Positions 12,279 to 22,271 are shown, counted from the stretch's first letter. The stretch is 64,000 nucleotides of DNA from Protula sp. h YS-2021 (GCA_949752745.1 OX457032.1:11357543-11421542), one strand, 5' to 3'. Program-made: numbers and translations. Notes: generated by a model not told the origin, from the sequence alone.

Positions 12279-12918
12279 TTGGTCCGAGTCTGGGGCAGTT
12301 CGCACAATTATCCGGATTAATTCTGGGGCTGTTCCCACAATTATCCGGGTTAAGTCTGGTACTGATCCCACAATTATCCGGGTTAAGTCTAGGGCAGTTC
12401 CCAGAATTATCCGGGTTAAGTCCAGGGCAGTTCCCACAATTATCCTGATTAAGTCTAAGGCAGTTCCCATAATTATCCTGGTTAAGTCTGGGGCTGATCC
12501 CACAATTATCCAGGTTAAGTCTAGGGCTGTTCCCACAATTATCCGGATTAATTCTGGGGCTGATCCCACAATTATCCGGGTTAAGTCTGGGGCTGTTCCC
12601 ACAATTATCCTGATTAAGTCTAAGGCAGTTCCCACAATTATCCAGGTTAAGTCTAGGGCAGTTCCCACAATTATCCGGGTTAAGTCTGGGGCTGTTCCCA
12701 CAATTATCCGGATTAATTCTGGGGCTGATCCCACAATTATCCGGGTTAAGTCTAGGGCAGTTCCTACAATTATCCGGGTTAAGTCTGGGGCAGTTCCCAC
12801 AATTATCCGGATTTAGTCTGGGGCTGTTCCCACAATTATCCGGGTTAAATCTGGGGCTGATCCCACAATTATCCGGATTAAGTCTGGGGCTGTTCCCACA
12901 ATTATCCGGGTTAGGTGA
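12279..12918. repeat. 33-bp minisatellite, 19 copies
   Basis: The unit contains CACAATTATCCGGGTTAAGT followed by CTGGGGC and TGTTCC or TGATCC. Because 33 is a multiple of three and units lack stops, the minus strand stays open in two frames: a 310-codon frame with an 11-residue period around NPDNCGNSPR, and a 197-codon frame around GTAPDLTRIIV. Two simultaneously open frames, no signal peptide and no supporting splice or promoter signals argue against a protein. If it were real it would be a Cys/Asn/Pro repeat protein. Confidence 0.85.
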
Positions 12919-13075
12919 GGGGCGGTGCCATTCTGCTTTGTAGAAAGGCTTCATAGTTTTTGCATTATTATACAATTATTTTGTATACACTTTATATACT
13001 AATGTTAAAGAACAAATGTGATGAATACCGATTAATATTGTGTTTCATTTTGTCTTCTTTATTCCCAAAATTTAG

Positions 13076-13151
13076 ATCTACGGAAAGAGAATCATCTCTG
13101 TCAGATTCAGTTAATCGAACCAGTAGACATAAAAGATTAAATAAGGGTTAA
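13076..13151 (+). CDS. Weak candidate terminal exon
   Basis: A pyrimidine-rich TTCTTTATTCCCAAAATTTAG acceptor is followed by 25 codons reading STERESSLSDSVNRTSRHKR and a TAA at 13149-13151. The Ser/Arg-rich composition is protein-like, but the exon is short and has no confirmed partner. Joining needs a donor leaving two bases of the split codon. It could be an alternative 3' end of the + strand gene seen at 4.4 kb, or chance. Confidence 0.22.
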
Positions 13152-13399
13152 GCTTACAGACTAAATCCTATATATATATAAAAGACCAAAAGTGAAACTA
13201 GGTCAAATCAGCTAGACAGCGGAATTTCCATTAAAAGTGAAACTAGGTCATGTTAGCCAGATAGCCGCAGGGTTGCCGGATCTTTCTTTTTTTTTTTTTT
13301 TAAGATTTAGTCTTTATTTTCGCATCGTTCTTTTTTTGCCTCAAAACGTACTTTTTTCCACAAGCGTTCTTTATTATTTTTTTAAGCCCCAGCTTTTTT

Positions 13400-15430
13400 C
13401 AGAAGCAGGAATATAACAGTTGTTGAACGTATGTGCGAATAAACGCTTTTAAGTTGAAAAATCGTATATTCTCCCAGGATTTTAGCCTGAATGTCTTGAA
13501 CTTTTGGTGGAAGGTAGGGCGCATAAGTTTCCACCTGGCTATTGCTTTCTTGGCAATTCGCCAAAAATTGGCGAAAATATTAGCGAAAAACCAGGTCTTT
13601 TCCGTAAAGTCTTAACTACTTCTGGGAACTTAATCTTACTGTTTTGAAATTTTAAGTGAAGTTAGCAGGCTTTACTACTACCTAGCTATTACTCTTTTTT
13701 TTTTTGGTGATTGGCCAAAAAAAAAGTAAAATCTTAATCATGGTGGGTGGCCAGCTGGTGAAAATTTTCAGTAAAAATCTTAACTAACTGCTGAAAAATA
13801 GTCTTGCAGGAGTTATCTCCTACCTTACTGTAGCTTTTTTGGCGATTCGCCAAATATTAGCGAAAATATTGGCTAAAAACCTTTTTTCGTAAAATCTTGA
13901 CTATTTTAAGGAAAGTAACGTTACTGTCTTGAAATTTTAAGTAACGCAGTAATCAATATTACCTAACTGGCTATGAATTTTTAGTGGTTGACAAAAAGCC
14001 GCGATTCTGTGGCGAAAAACCAAAGAAATTTCAGTAAAATTTTGGAGAACTCCAGGAAAATAGTCTCGTCGCATTGTAATTTTAAATAGCAGTACCACAC
14101 ATTACTATCTTAGTGGTTGTGACTTTTTTTAGAAATTTGCCAAAACTTGGCAGAAATATTGCCCAAAAACCAATTTTCTGTAAAAAGTATCTCCTAGGGT
14201 TTTCAAGGAAACATTCTACTATTTTGGTGGGAGGTAGGGTGCATCGGTGTCCACCTATCTATTAGTTGTTTAAGGGATCCACCAAACAGCAGAAATATTG
14301 AAAAAAAACGTAATTGTTTTTTTTTTTGTTTTTTTGAAAATTGCTAAGCCTTAACTAACTCCTTGAAAATAGTATTACTGTCTTGAAATTGTAAGTGGCG
14401 GTAGCAAACCTTACTATCTACTGCTACGTTTTTGTTGACTGGCTAAAAAATTCCCATAAACTTTGGCGAAAAACCCAAAAAAATCCTTAAAATTTTGACG
14501 AACTCCACTAAAATCTGATCTCCAGGGGAATAGTTTTAATCTCTTGAAATTTCAAGGAAAGGTAGCAGGCAATATTACTGGCTATTGCTGTTTTTTTCAG
14601 TGATTGACCAAAAAATCGGCGAAAATTTTGGCGAACAACCAAAAAAAATCTCAGTAAGTTCTTTACGAACTCCGGGAAAATAGCCTTATTGCATTGTAAT
14701 TTTAAGTAAACGTAGCGTAAACTACTGCCTGACTGGCTATTGCTGTCTTCCAATTTTAGATAAAGATAGCCATCATTGATACTTACCTAGCTATTACTTT
14801 TTTCGTAATTTTGAAAAATTGGCCCAAATATTGACGAAACATGAAACGCATACCACAGAAATGGCCGTGCTGTCAAAGACTGAACTACTAATATGAACAG
14901 TCTTTTGTACTACCTTGAAATTTTGTTAAAGATAGTGGTCATTGGTACTTGCCTGATTATTGTTTTTGCGTTACTCAAAAAAAATAGCGGAAATATTGGT
15001 GAAAGACCAATTCTTACCAAAATCGTTAGGAAGCGCTAGGAATATACTGTTACCTTCTTAAAATTTTGAACTATGGGAGCGGAAATAAGTACCTATGTGG
15101 TTTCTTAACGCAGCCGACTTTGTCGGACTGGGTTAGTCGTATCCCTATAGGGGCTTGAATGTACGAGCGTATGTTAAACCTTGTCTTTAAAATGCTACAC
15201 CTCTTACAGTTTTACTTCAATCGTTTTGATATTATGCAGGAATGTTCCCTGGGTGGTCCCCCACCTGGCTATTACTTTGTTTGACGAGTGACGAAAAACT
15301 GACAAAATTGTGGCACTTTTTGTGCCCGTTTTGACCCATTTTTAAAATGCTACTCGTCCTACAGTTTTACTCCAATCGTTTAGATGTTACGGAGGGATAT
15401 TCCCCAGGGGTTCGCCTACCAGACTATTAT
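13400..15430. repeat. Degenerate ~150-bp tandem repeat, left part
   Basis: About ten to thirteen diverged units share TTGGCGAAAATATT and AAAAACC words, a GTAAAATCTT(A)ACT segment, a TGAAATTTTAAGT segment and a CACCTGGCTATTACTTTTT segment. Spacing of the TTGGCGAAA word is close to 150 bp (for example 13848, 14148, 14450, 14607). The array resumes at about 18240, on the far side of an inserted element. No gene lies inside. Confidence 0.75.
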
Positions 15431-15431
15431 T

Positions 15432-15457
15432 ATGTCTCCCCGACCAAGGGGAGACAT
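15432..15457. other. Perfect terminal hairpin of the 15.4-kb element
   Basis: A 10-bp stem (ATGTCTCCCC paired with GGGGAGACAT) encloses a six-base loop, GACCAA. The right end of the element carries only the outer arm plus loop sequence, so the ends are asymmetric. Confidence 0.85.
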
Positions 15458-15469
15458 ATAGTGTTTGTA

Positions 15470-15493
15470 CGTTCTGTGTGTGTGTATGTGTGT

Positions 15494-15533
<40 letters not shown>
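15470..15533. repeat. (GT)n microsatellite
   Basis: A GT-rich tract with a few A/C interruptions lies just inside the terminal hairpin. This is the position held by (CCGT)n in the 4.9-kb element. Confidence 0.9.
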
Positions 15534-15534
<1 letters not shown>

Positions 15535-15539
15535 AGTCT

Positions 15540-16990
15540 GTTGTGAACAAAGTGTTGTGTGCAAGATATCTCGAGAACGAAACGTCGGATCGAGTTCAAA
15601 CTTGATCGATTTATTCCTTGGTTAGGTCGGACGGTTCTATCAACTTTTGACGCATGTCACGTGATTAGGACAGGCGTATGACGTCATTACGTAAAAATCT
15701 TGTGTGCGAAATTTCTCTGCCGCTGAACATCGGAGAAAGTTGAAACTTGGTAGGATTGTTGCTTGGTATGTCCAAAAGACTTTCTAGAATTTTTTTGCGA
15801 GTAGAACGAACGGATGCGGCGTATGACGTCATCACGTAAAATATGTATATATTTTGAACAAGATCTTGTGTGCAATATATCTCAATAACAAAAAGTCCTA
15901 TCGACTTCAAATTTTATATGAACATTCCTTGGGTCAGTCGGACAGTTCTATCAACTTTTCACGCATGTCACGTGATTAGGGCAGGCGTATGACGTCATTA
16001 CGTAAAAATCTTGTGTGCGAAATTTCTCAGCCGCTGAACTTCGGAGAAAGTTGAAATGTGGCAGGATTGTTGCTTGATAGGTCCGAAAGACTCTATAGAA
16101 TTTTTTCGCGAGTAGAATGAACGAATGCGGCGTATGACGTCATCACGTAACATATGTATATATTTTGCACAAGATCTTGTGTGCGAAATATCTCGACAAC
16201 GGAAAGCCGTATCGACTTCAAATTTTATATGAACATTCCTTGGGTCAGTCGAACGGTTCTATCAACTTTTCACGCATGTCAGGTGATTAGGGCAGGTGTA
16301 TGACGTCATCACGTAAAAATCTTGTCTGCGAAATTTCTCAGCTGCTGAACATCATAGAAAGTTGAAACTTAGTGGGATTGTTGTTTGATAGGTCCGAAAG
16401 ATTCTGTAAATTTTTTTCGCGAGTAGAACGAACGAATGCGGCGTATGACGTCATCACGTAAAATATGTATATATTATAAACAAAGTCTTGTGTGCAAAAT
16501 ATCTCGATAACGGAAAGCCCTATCGACTTCAAATTTTATATGAGCATTTTTTGGGTCAGTTGGACGGTTCTATCAACTTTTGACGCATGTCACGTGATGA
16601 GGGCAGGCGTATGACGTCATCACGTAAAAATCTTGTGTGCAAAATTTCTCAGCTGCTGAACATCGGAGAAAGCTGAAACTTGGTGGGATTATTGCTTGGT
16701 AGGTCCGAAAGAAACTTTAAATTTTTTTCGCGAGTAGAACGAATGAATGCGGCGTGTGACGTCATCGCGTAAAATATGTGTATATTTAGAACCAGATTTT
16801 GTATTCATAATATCTCTATAACGGAAAGTCATTTCGACTTCAAATTTTATATGGATATTCTTTGGTTCAGTCAGACGACTGTTTCAACTTTAAAAAAAAA
16901 TTATCTGTTGTTAAGCAAAATTTCTCGACATCGGAAAGTCGGATCGACTTTAAATTTGGTGTAGTTATTCCTCGGATAAGTCGCACGGTT
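15540..16990. repeat. ~311-bp tandem repeat, about 4.5 copies
   Basis: GACGTCATCACGTAAAATAT marks the unit at about 15825, 16136, 16447 and 16758, a 311-bp period. Each unit is itself two related halves of about 155 bp: both contain ATCTTGTGTGCGAAAT and a 'GAAAGTTGAAACTT' or 'ATCGACTTCAAATTTT' segment before a TCGGACGG or GTCCGAAAGA word. The unit is rich in TGACGTCA-like words. Non-coding. Confidence 0.85.
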
Positions 16991-17739
16991 TTGATTAAAC
17001 ATTACTAAATTCGTGTAGAAAATCAAGAAAGGTGTATAACGTCAACACTCCCCCCCCCCCCCGCCTCCCCATTTTTTGGCTCCTTTGTTATCAAAGCATA
17101 GGTGTTAACTACGCTGGGGATTTCAGCGTTTTGCAGAAGATTTTCGAGTGTTCCTGCATTCTTTAGAAAGCTTCAAAACAGTAACAGCATTAATGTGGGT
17201 CCATTGCTATTTGTTAGTGCCTGAAATTAAGCTTTTTGTGCGTTTCTTATCTACGGCTGTTACGTAACTTGCCACTCAGTCAGGGGTCAGTGTCAGTTGT
17301 GGTGCATGATCTACGAGGTCATGGAATGTTATAGGTCTAAGCAAGTCTAGCTATTGATTTTTTTTTCGCCGCATACTTGATTCGGTTCCCAAGGTATCCT
17401 ATATATATTGTATCGATTGGCAATGTTTGCAGAAGCATTTTTCGCTTGTGTTATGAGAAGCAGCTCACCATTTTGGCACCGAAATGCCTTCCCCCTTCTC
17501 CCACCGAGGTGCGTCATCTGATGCGCAGTTATGAAGAAGGCCTTTTTAGTGCTGTTTGGCCGATGGGAATGTGCGAAGACAAGGTAGTCTATCATGGCTG
17601 TAACTACACTTAGGGTACAGACCGTTACCGTTGCCTTGGGTAAAAGGGTTAGAGTTGTGTTTATAGTCGGAACTATATTAAATAGCTGGGGGGGGCGGAG
17701 GAGGGCGTGTGGAGGATGATGGTTAACAAAAAAAAAATC

Positions 17740-18005
17740 CCGACCACCTTCAAGACCTGGATAAAAAGTAAGACCCGTTCGTCGTGACCCCTTCCAGATT
17801 CGGGTAAAAAAGACGTACAGTAAAACCTGCCTGTCTTGACCAACTTCCAGACCCGGATAAAAATGTAACGTAGAGTAAAACTACTATAATGACCAACTTC
17901 AGATCTGGGTGAGAAGGGCCTACAGTAAAACCCGTTTTAGCGACCACCTTCCAGACTCGGATGAAAAAAAGACGTCCATTTATAGCTGTTTTAGTGACCA
18001 CCATC
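17740..18005. repeat. ~60-bp tandem repeat, about 4 copies
   Basis: Units carry GACCACCTTCCAGA, CGGATAAAAA and ACAGTAAAACC. They lie inside the 15.4-18.1 kb element, close to its right end. The preceding 17.0-17.7 kb holds no supported gene: an isolated 78-codon frame at 17377-17613 has no splice or family support. Confidence 0.7.
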
Positions 18006-18239
18006 TGTGTGGTTTATTTTGAGTTTTTTTACAATGAATTAAGGTTATGTTTGCAGAAATGAACATTTTATTTCAGTAATTAAAAAAAAAGGAACTTTTT
18101 TTTTGGGGGGGGGGGAGGGGCGATAATGGGTTTGGTCGGGGAGACATTTGTTTTTGTTCACAAAAACAAGAAACTAAGTAGGTATCGACTGAAAGTGTAT
18201 AACATAAGCCTGTACTCTTATGTTTCGTGTGCACTGGCC

Positions 18240-18650
18240 GCTCTAGTTTTTTTCGCGGTTCGCCAAAAACTGCCGAAATGCCGAAACTTTGAAGTTTGAC
18301 AAAAACTGGAATAAATGGTAGTAAATAACTGAATTATCAAACTATTCATTTCTCTCAGTCTTTTTCAAATGGTTATAAAATTTTAATTAAAAGTTTTTTA
18401 GGTGCTTCTCCACCTGGTCTTTGCTTTTTTTTCGCAAATGACAAAAAAATGCCGAAATGGTGGAATTTTGTAAAAAAATTTTGTAAAATTGTGTAAATGT
18501 CGGTAAATACGTGAATCGTCAAAACCCAATCTCTCCAACATCCCTTTTCGGACATCCCTTTTCGGATATTGACGATATACCGTTTTTGTATCAAAATCTT
18601 GAATGACGCCAGCTTTTCTGTCTTGAAATTTGGGTTAAGGGTTACACTTA
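18240..18650. repeat. Degenerate ~150-bp tandem repeat, right part
   Basis: The words TTCGCCAAAAACTGCCGAAA and CACCTGGTCTTTGCTTTTTTT show that the array seen at 13.4-15.4 kb resumes here after the inserted element. It ends near the GGGACATTGTCCATGGACAA hairpin at 18685. Confidence 0.65.
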
Positions 18651-18684
18651 TATGTCATAATCTTGACATTAGCATTCGTGGGCT

Positions 18685-18706
18685 GGGACATTGTCCATGG
18701 ACAATC
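18685..18706. other. Hairpin-type element end
   Basis: ATTGTCC and GGACAAT form a tight 7-bp inverted repeat separated by AT, preceded by GGGAC. It resembles 21-50 and marks the right limit of the degenerate ~150-bp array, so it may be the end of the older element that was invaded at 15.4 kb. Confidence 0.45.
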
Positions 18707-18887
18707 CTGTTTTTGGTTTCGTTCAATTTAGTAAAAATGATAAAATATAATAATTTAAGATAATTGCTGTAGTACGCGCCTGCAACGGTTCTACAATCTC
18801 TTAAATTGTAAAGGATAGGAAAATAGGTCTTTCATTTATTTCATTCACATAAAGTTTAGTTTAAATTAGTTTTACAAGTAGTAGGAA

Positions 18888-18925
18888 AACGCCGGTTCTG
18901 GACCAGTTGGTCCAGAACCGGCGTT
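18888..18925. other. Perfect 38-nt palindrome, 18-bp arms
   Basis: AACGCCGGTTCTGGACCA and its exact reverse complement are separated by only GT. The GC-rich arms (CGCCGG, GGACC) contrast with AT-rich flanks. A second perfect palindrome begins seven bases later, and imperfect copies of TGGTCCAGAA and TTCTGGACCAG continue to 18988. Confidence 0.97.
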
Positions 18926-18932
18926 GGTTCTT

Positions 18933-18958
18933 GACCACCTGTGACGTCACAGGTGGTC
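18933..18958. other. Perfect 26-bp palindrome centred on GACGTC
   Basis: The 13-bp arms, reading inward from GACCACC, meet at TGTGACGTCACA, so a full CRE-type TGACGTCA site sits at the exact centre. It is flanked by the GGTCCAGAA words shared with the preceding palindrome. Confidence 0.97.
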
Positions 18959-19004
18959 CAGAATCGGCATGGGGTTTCTGGACCAGATAGAGCGCACACG
19001 TGTT

Positions 19005-19105
19005 GGGATGATATCATAATGAAGTCATGATGACGTTGTGATGACGTCATGATTACGTCATAACATGATGACGTGATGATGACATCATGATAATATTATG
19101 ATATT
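19005..19105. repeat. TGACGTCAT-rich short repeat
   Basis: Overlapping short units of ATGATGACGTCATGATTACG type lie just outside the left end of the foldback element. The same words fill the centre of that element (21199-21313) and occur at 24710-24750 beyond its right side. Confidence 0.7.
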
Positions 19106-19384
19106 ATTGTAACAACGTTTGGCATAACTCTAAACCATAGAGTCCATTATGAATGTGTTTATGCATTATGAATGAGCACATTATGAATATAAGCTACTAT
19201 GTACTGATCTCCCCTCCCAAAGACATACTATGTACCGACCCCCACCGCCCCCCGCCTCCCCCCCCCCCCCCCCCCAGAAGAGCAAAATTCTGCCAAGTCA
19301 ACTGAAAACAAAGTGTTGTTTAGCAAGTTACACACCATTTTTCATGAAATCTAATTGGTGTGTAAGCTCTATCATATTAACGAT

Positions 19385-19720
19385 TGATGCAACAACAGTG
19401 GCAGCCATTTCAGTAAGTGGTTATTTGCATAGGTGGTTGTAAGCATAATTGAAACTTTGTAAAAAAAAAGTGAAAAAGTGACATAACTTTCGCTATAGTT
19501 GACCCATTTGCATGAAAATTTGACTGTTTGATTCAGTTTTATGTAAGTTTTGTCATAAAGTGGTCATAAGCTATTTGCGCAGGTGGCTGTATGCATCATG
19601 GGTTCACCTTAAAATTTTAACTGAAAAGTGAGATAACTTTCGTTATGGTTGACCAATTTGAATGAAAATTTCACCATTGGATTCAGTTTGATGTCTAGTT
19701 TACAGCAATTTGGTTGGAGC
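19385..19720 (-). repeat. 155-bp satellite, left arm, about 2 units (inverted)
   Basis: Segments such as ACATAACTTTCGCTATAGTT, CATGAAAATTTGACTGTTTG and TCAGTTTTATGTAAGTTTTG are the reverse complement of the right-hand satellite at 22660-24470. They place the outer boundary of the left arm close to 19380. Confidence 0.75.
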
Positions 19721-19814
19721 GCATACCCTCAAGACAGGGTGTTGGAATGGCGCGCCCCCATTCAAACATGTGTTCGAATTATTTTTTGGGAAAAAACATA
19801 TTACGTCATAGTAT

Positions 19815-20085
19815 TGTTCAACAAGTTTTTTTTCAACAAGTTGCTTAACACTTGTGCAACAAGTTGTTGTACAACAATTGTTCAACAAGCTGTTGTTCAA
19901 CATGTTCAACATGTTGTTCAACAAGTTCAACATGTTCAACATATTATTGAACAAGTTCAACATGTTCAACATGTTGTTGACTAAGTTGAACATGTTGTTT
20001 AACATGTTGTTTAACATTTTGTTCAACATGTTGTTCAAAAATTGTTGTTCAACAAATTGTTGTTCAATATGTTGTAGTTCAAGGA
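19815..20085. repeat. AACATGTT word array, left arm outer block
   Basis: A dense mix of CAACATGTTG, TTCAACAAGTTC and related self-complementary words mirrors 22395-22600. Nearly every 8-12 bp can pair with its neighbour, so the block can fold into many alternative hairpins. Apparent Asn/Leu/Phe-rich and Val/Gln/His-rich frames on both strands are by-products. Confidence 0.8.
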
Positions 20086-20227
20086 ATTGATGCAACAATA
20101 GCAGCCAGTTCAGAAAAAAACAAGACATATGTTGAATACACTTAAATACACTCAGCTTAAATCTATAACAATATTACAACATTTGTTGATTTACAAAGTC
20201 TTTATTATAAAGTTTAGCTAAATAAGT

Positions 20228-20967
20228 CTATTTTTCTTCATCTGGTTCACTCTTTTCCATCTCACTGTCCTCATCCATATCACTTTCTTCGTCGCTGCTT
20301 TCATCTTCCTCCTCCTCATCTAGAAGCTCTTCAAACAATGCATCGTTTCTTCTTATAGCCGCCTTTAGTGCCTTTGAATACTCGTAATGTTTTTCATCAA
20401 CAAAGTAATTAAAGTCTTCTAAAATGGTTTGATAATGTTCGTTTTGTTCTAGACGTTGGGTATATTTGAATAACTCATAAACAGTTGTTTAAGCCGACGC
20501 CTATAAATGGGTCAAAAGCCATCACTTGCTATTTCATGCGTATCTTCAAGCCCTTGTTCTTCATATTCTGAAACATTTTCTTGAAATTTGGTATCATATT
20601 CATCGTAGATTTCTTGAACCATATCATACCAAACAGAGTCTGTTTCTGACTCACTTTCAGAGTCTGTTTCTGACTCACTTTCAGAGCTGCTGTCATCATC
20701 ACCACAATGTTCCATATGTTTGCACAAAGCTTCTTGACTGTTGTATAACGCACCACATTCTGTACAAGCATGTGCATTCTTTTCAGTCATGTTGACGCTT
20801 TTACTTTCCATAGAAGACTCATCTGAAGTTTCAGTGATAGGTGGTTTTACAGGGTTTTCCATATCTATCTCCAATTCTTCTTCTTCTGAAGTGTGAGCAT
20901 TCTTTAAGTGCCTTTTAAGACTTTGTGGCCAATTGTAAGATTTCAAACAAATGTTGCATTTATACAT
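20228..20967 (-). pseudogene. Broken left-arm copy of the acidic C2H2 zinc-finger gene
   Basis: This is the inverted copy of the intact gene at 21519-22250, with start at 20967 and the corresponding stop at 20228-20230. It keeps both zinc fingers and the Ser/Asp/Glu-rich region. A CGA-to-TGA change makes a premature stop at 20512-20514, and a one-base deletion shortly after shifts the frame. Near its end it has three extra acidic or charged codons relative to the right copy (740 against 732 bp). A TATA box (20998-21030 region, TATATA at about 21022-21027) and AATAAA are retained. It could still give a truncated protein with both fingers of about 150 residues. Confidence 0.75.
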
Positions 20968-21035
20968 CCTTCGGTTCAAGGCACACTTTTCAAATGATGA
21001 AAAAGCCTTTAAACATAGCCTTATATACAACTTGT

Positions 21036-21085
21036 TGAACAACATGTTGAACATGTTCATTTTGAAGAACATGTTGAACACCATA
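21036..21085. repeat. AACATGTT words, left arm inner block
   Basis: A short block of TTGAACATGTT words lies upstream of the left-arm gene copy, mirroring the longer block at 21352-21458. It includes one GAACATGTTC decamer at about 21050. Confidence 0.7.
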
Positions 21086-21198
21086 TTTTGATTACATCGA
21101 AGTAACATAAAAGGAAGAGTGAGGCATGCATTTCATGAATTTAAGCAGAAACAAATTCTGCTGAGTCATTTTTCTGGTTAAGCGCGCGCCTGTTCGAA

Positions 21199-21313
21199 TG
21201 ACGTTATTATGACGTCATAATGATGACGTGATGACGTTATAATGACGTCGTGGTGACGTCATAATGACGTGATGATGACGTCATGATGACGTCATAAAGA
21301 CGTCATGACGTTA
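21199..21313. promoter_or_regulatory. TGACGTCA-rich centre between divergent zinc-finger copies
   Basis: About ten copies of GACGTCAT, GATGACGT or GACGTTAT lie within 115 bp, between the two divergently transcribed gene copies. TGACGTCA is the known CREB/ATF consensus. The position between two promoters suggests a shared enhancer-like role, but simple repeat growth explains it equally well. Confidence 0.4.
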
Positions 21314-21351
21314 TACTTCCCTAAGCGGCATAAACCTAACCCTAGGTGTAG

Positions 21352-21458
21352 ACAACATGCTCAACAACATGTTGAACTTGTTGAACATGTTGTTCAACAT
21401 GTTCTTCAAAATGTTGTTCAACAAGTTGAACATGTTCAACATGTTGTTCAACAAGTTG
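21352..21458. repeat. AACATGTT words, right arm inner block
   Basis: Tandem CAACATGTTG, GTTGAACATGTTC and GTTCAACAAG words lie immediately upstream of the TATA box of the intact zinc-finger gene. The GAACATGTTC decamer at 21428-21437 matches the p53-family half-site pattern RRRCWWGYYY. Confidence 0.8.
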
Positions 21459-21466
21459 TATATAAG
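21459..21466 (+). promoter_or_regulatory. TATA box of the intact zinc-finger gene
   Basis: TATATAAG lies 53 bp before the ATG at 21519, leaving about 25-30 bp for the start site and a short leader. The same box is kept at the mirrored place in the left arm, which supports a real promoter carried by the element. Confidence 0.6.
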
Positions 21467-21518
21467 GCTATGTTTAAAGGCTTTTTCATCATTTGAAAAG
21501 TGTATCTTGAACCGAAGG

Positions 21519-22250
21519 ATGTATAAATGCAACATTTGTTTGAAATCTTACAATTGGCCACAAAGTCTTAAAAGGCACTTAAAGAATGCTCACACTTCAG
21601 AAGAAGAAGAATTGGAGATAGATATGGAAAACCCTGTAAAACCACCTATCACTGAAACTTTAGATGAGTCTTCTATGGAAAGTAAAAGCGTCAACATGAC
21701 TGAAAAGAATGCACATGCTTGTACAGAATGTGGTGCGTTATACAACAGTCAAGAAGCTTTGTACAAACATGTGGAACATTGTGGTGATGATGACAGCAGC
21801 TCTGAAAGTGAGTCAGAAACAGACTCTGAACGTGAGTCAGAAACAGACTCAGTTTGGTATGATATGGTTCAAGAAGTCTACGATGAATATGATGCCAAAT
21901 TTCAAGAAAAGGTTTCAGAATATGAAGAGCAAGGGACTGAAGATGCGCGTGACATAGCAAGCGATGACTTTCGACCCATTTATAAGCGTCGACTTAAACA
22001 ACTGTTTATGAGACTATTCAAATACGCCCAACGTCTAGAACAAAACGAACATTATCAAACCATTTTAGAAGACTTTAATTACTTTGTTGGTGAAAAACAT
22101 TATGAGTATTTAAAGGCACTAAAGACGGCTATAAGAAGAAACGATGCATTGTTTGAAGAGCTTCTAGATGAGGAGGAGGAAGATGAAAGCAGCGACGAAG
22201 AAAGTGATATGGATGACAGTGAACAGAGTGAAGCAGATGAAGAAAAATAG
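21519..22250 (+). CDS. Acidic two-zinc-finger protein of the foldback element, 243 aa
   Basis: This is a single-exon frame. The ATG at 21519 is chosen because upstream in-frame codons are translation of the AACATGTT array and the TATA box lies just before it. Finger 1 is C4-x2-C7-x12-H20-x4-H25 (MYKCNICLKSY…); finger 2 is C68-x2-C71-x12-H84 with H87 or C88 as fourth ligand. A Ser/Glu/Asp run follows (about 89-110), then VWYDMVQEVYDEYD, a basic helical stretch FRPIYKRRLKQLF (about 152-165) and a second helical part with YLKALK. The protein ends in an acidic tail, about 25 of the last 35 residues being D, E or S. Fingers plus acidic tail suggest nuclear DNA binding. It resembles, from memory, zinc-finger/acidic proteins scattered in repeats of marine invertebrates; no transposase motif is visible. 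Confidence 0.75.
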   Translation: MYKCNICLKSYNWPQSLKRHLKNAHTSEEEELEIDMENPVKPPITETLDESSMESKSVNMTEKNAHACTECGALYNSQEALYKHVEHCGDDDSSSESESETDSERESETDSVWYDMVQEVYDEYDAKFQEKVSEYEEQGTEDARDIASDDFRPIYKRRLKQLFMRLFKYAQRLEQNEHYQTILEDFNYFVGEKHYEYLKALKTAIRRNDALFEELLDEEEEDESSDEESDMDDSEQSEADEEK

Positions 22251-22271
22251 ACTTATTTAGCTAAACTTTAT

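Larger units (their letters stand above)
15432..18147. mobile_element. HINE-like element with perfect 16-bp inverted ends, inserted in a repeat array
   Basis: ATGTCTCCCCGACCAA at 15432-15447 recurs inverted at 18132-18147. At the left end only, the terminus is extended to a perfect 10-bp-stem hairpin (15432-15457), followed by a GT microsatellite and a ~311-bp array. Both flanks are the same degenerate ~150-bp repeat. Comparison with neighbouring units (CTATTACTTTGTTTGACGAG) suggests that an array unit was split between CTATTATT and TTGTTTTTG, with T on each side. An asymmetric hairpin end, microsatellite, ~155-bp core and T/T insertion fit HINE/Helentron-derived elements. No protein is encoded. 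Confidence 0.65.

Noticed and set aside
12043..12975. 310-codon minus-strand frame with an 11-residue Asn/Cys/Pro repeat
   Set aside because: A second minus frame (12207-12800) is also open across the same 33-bp array, and there is no promoter, signal peptide or splice support. The openness follows from the period being a multiple of three.
17347..17613. 78-82 codon frames on both strands as a possible gene
   Set aside because: No splice sites in phase, no family resemblance, and the stretch lies inside a non-coding HINE-like element.
21330..21350. Telomere-like CCTAACCCTAGG
   Set aside because: A single TAACCC with no tandem copies; chance match.
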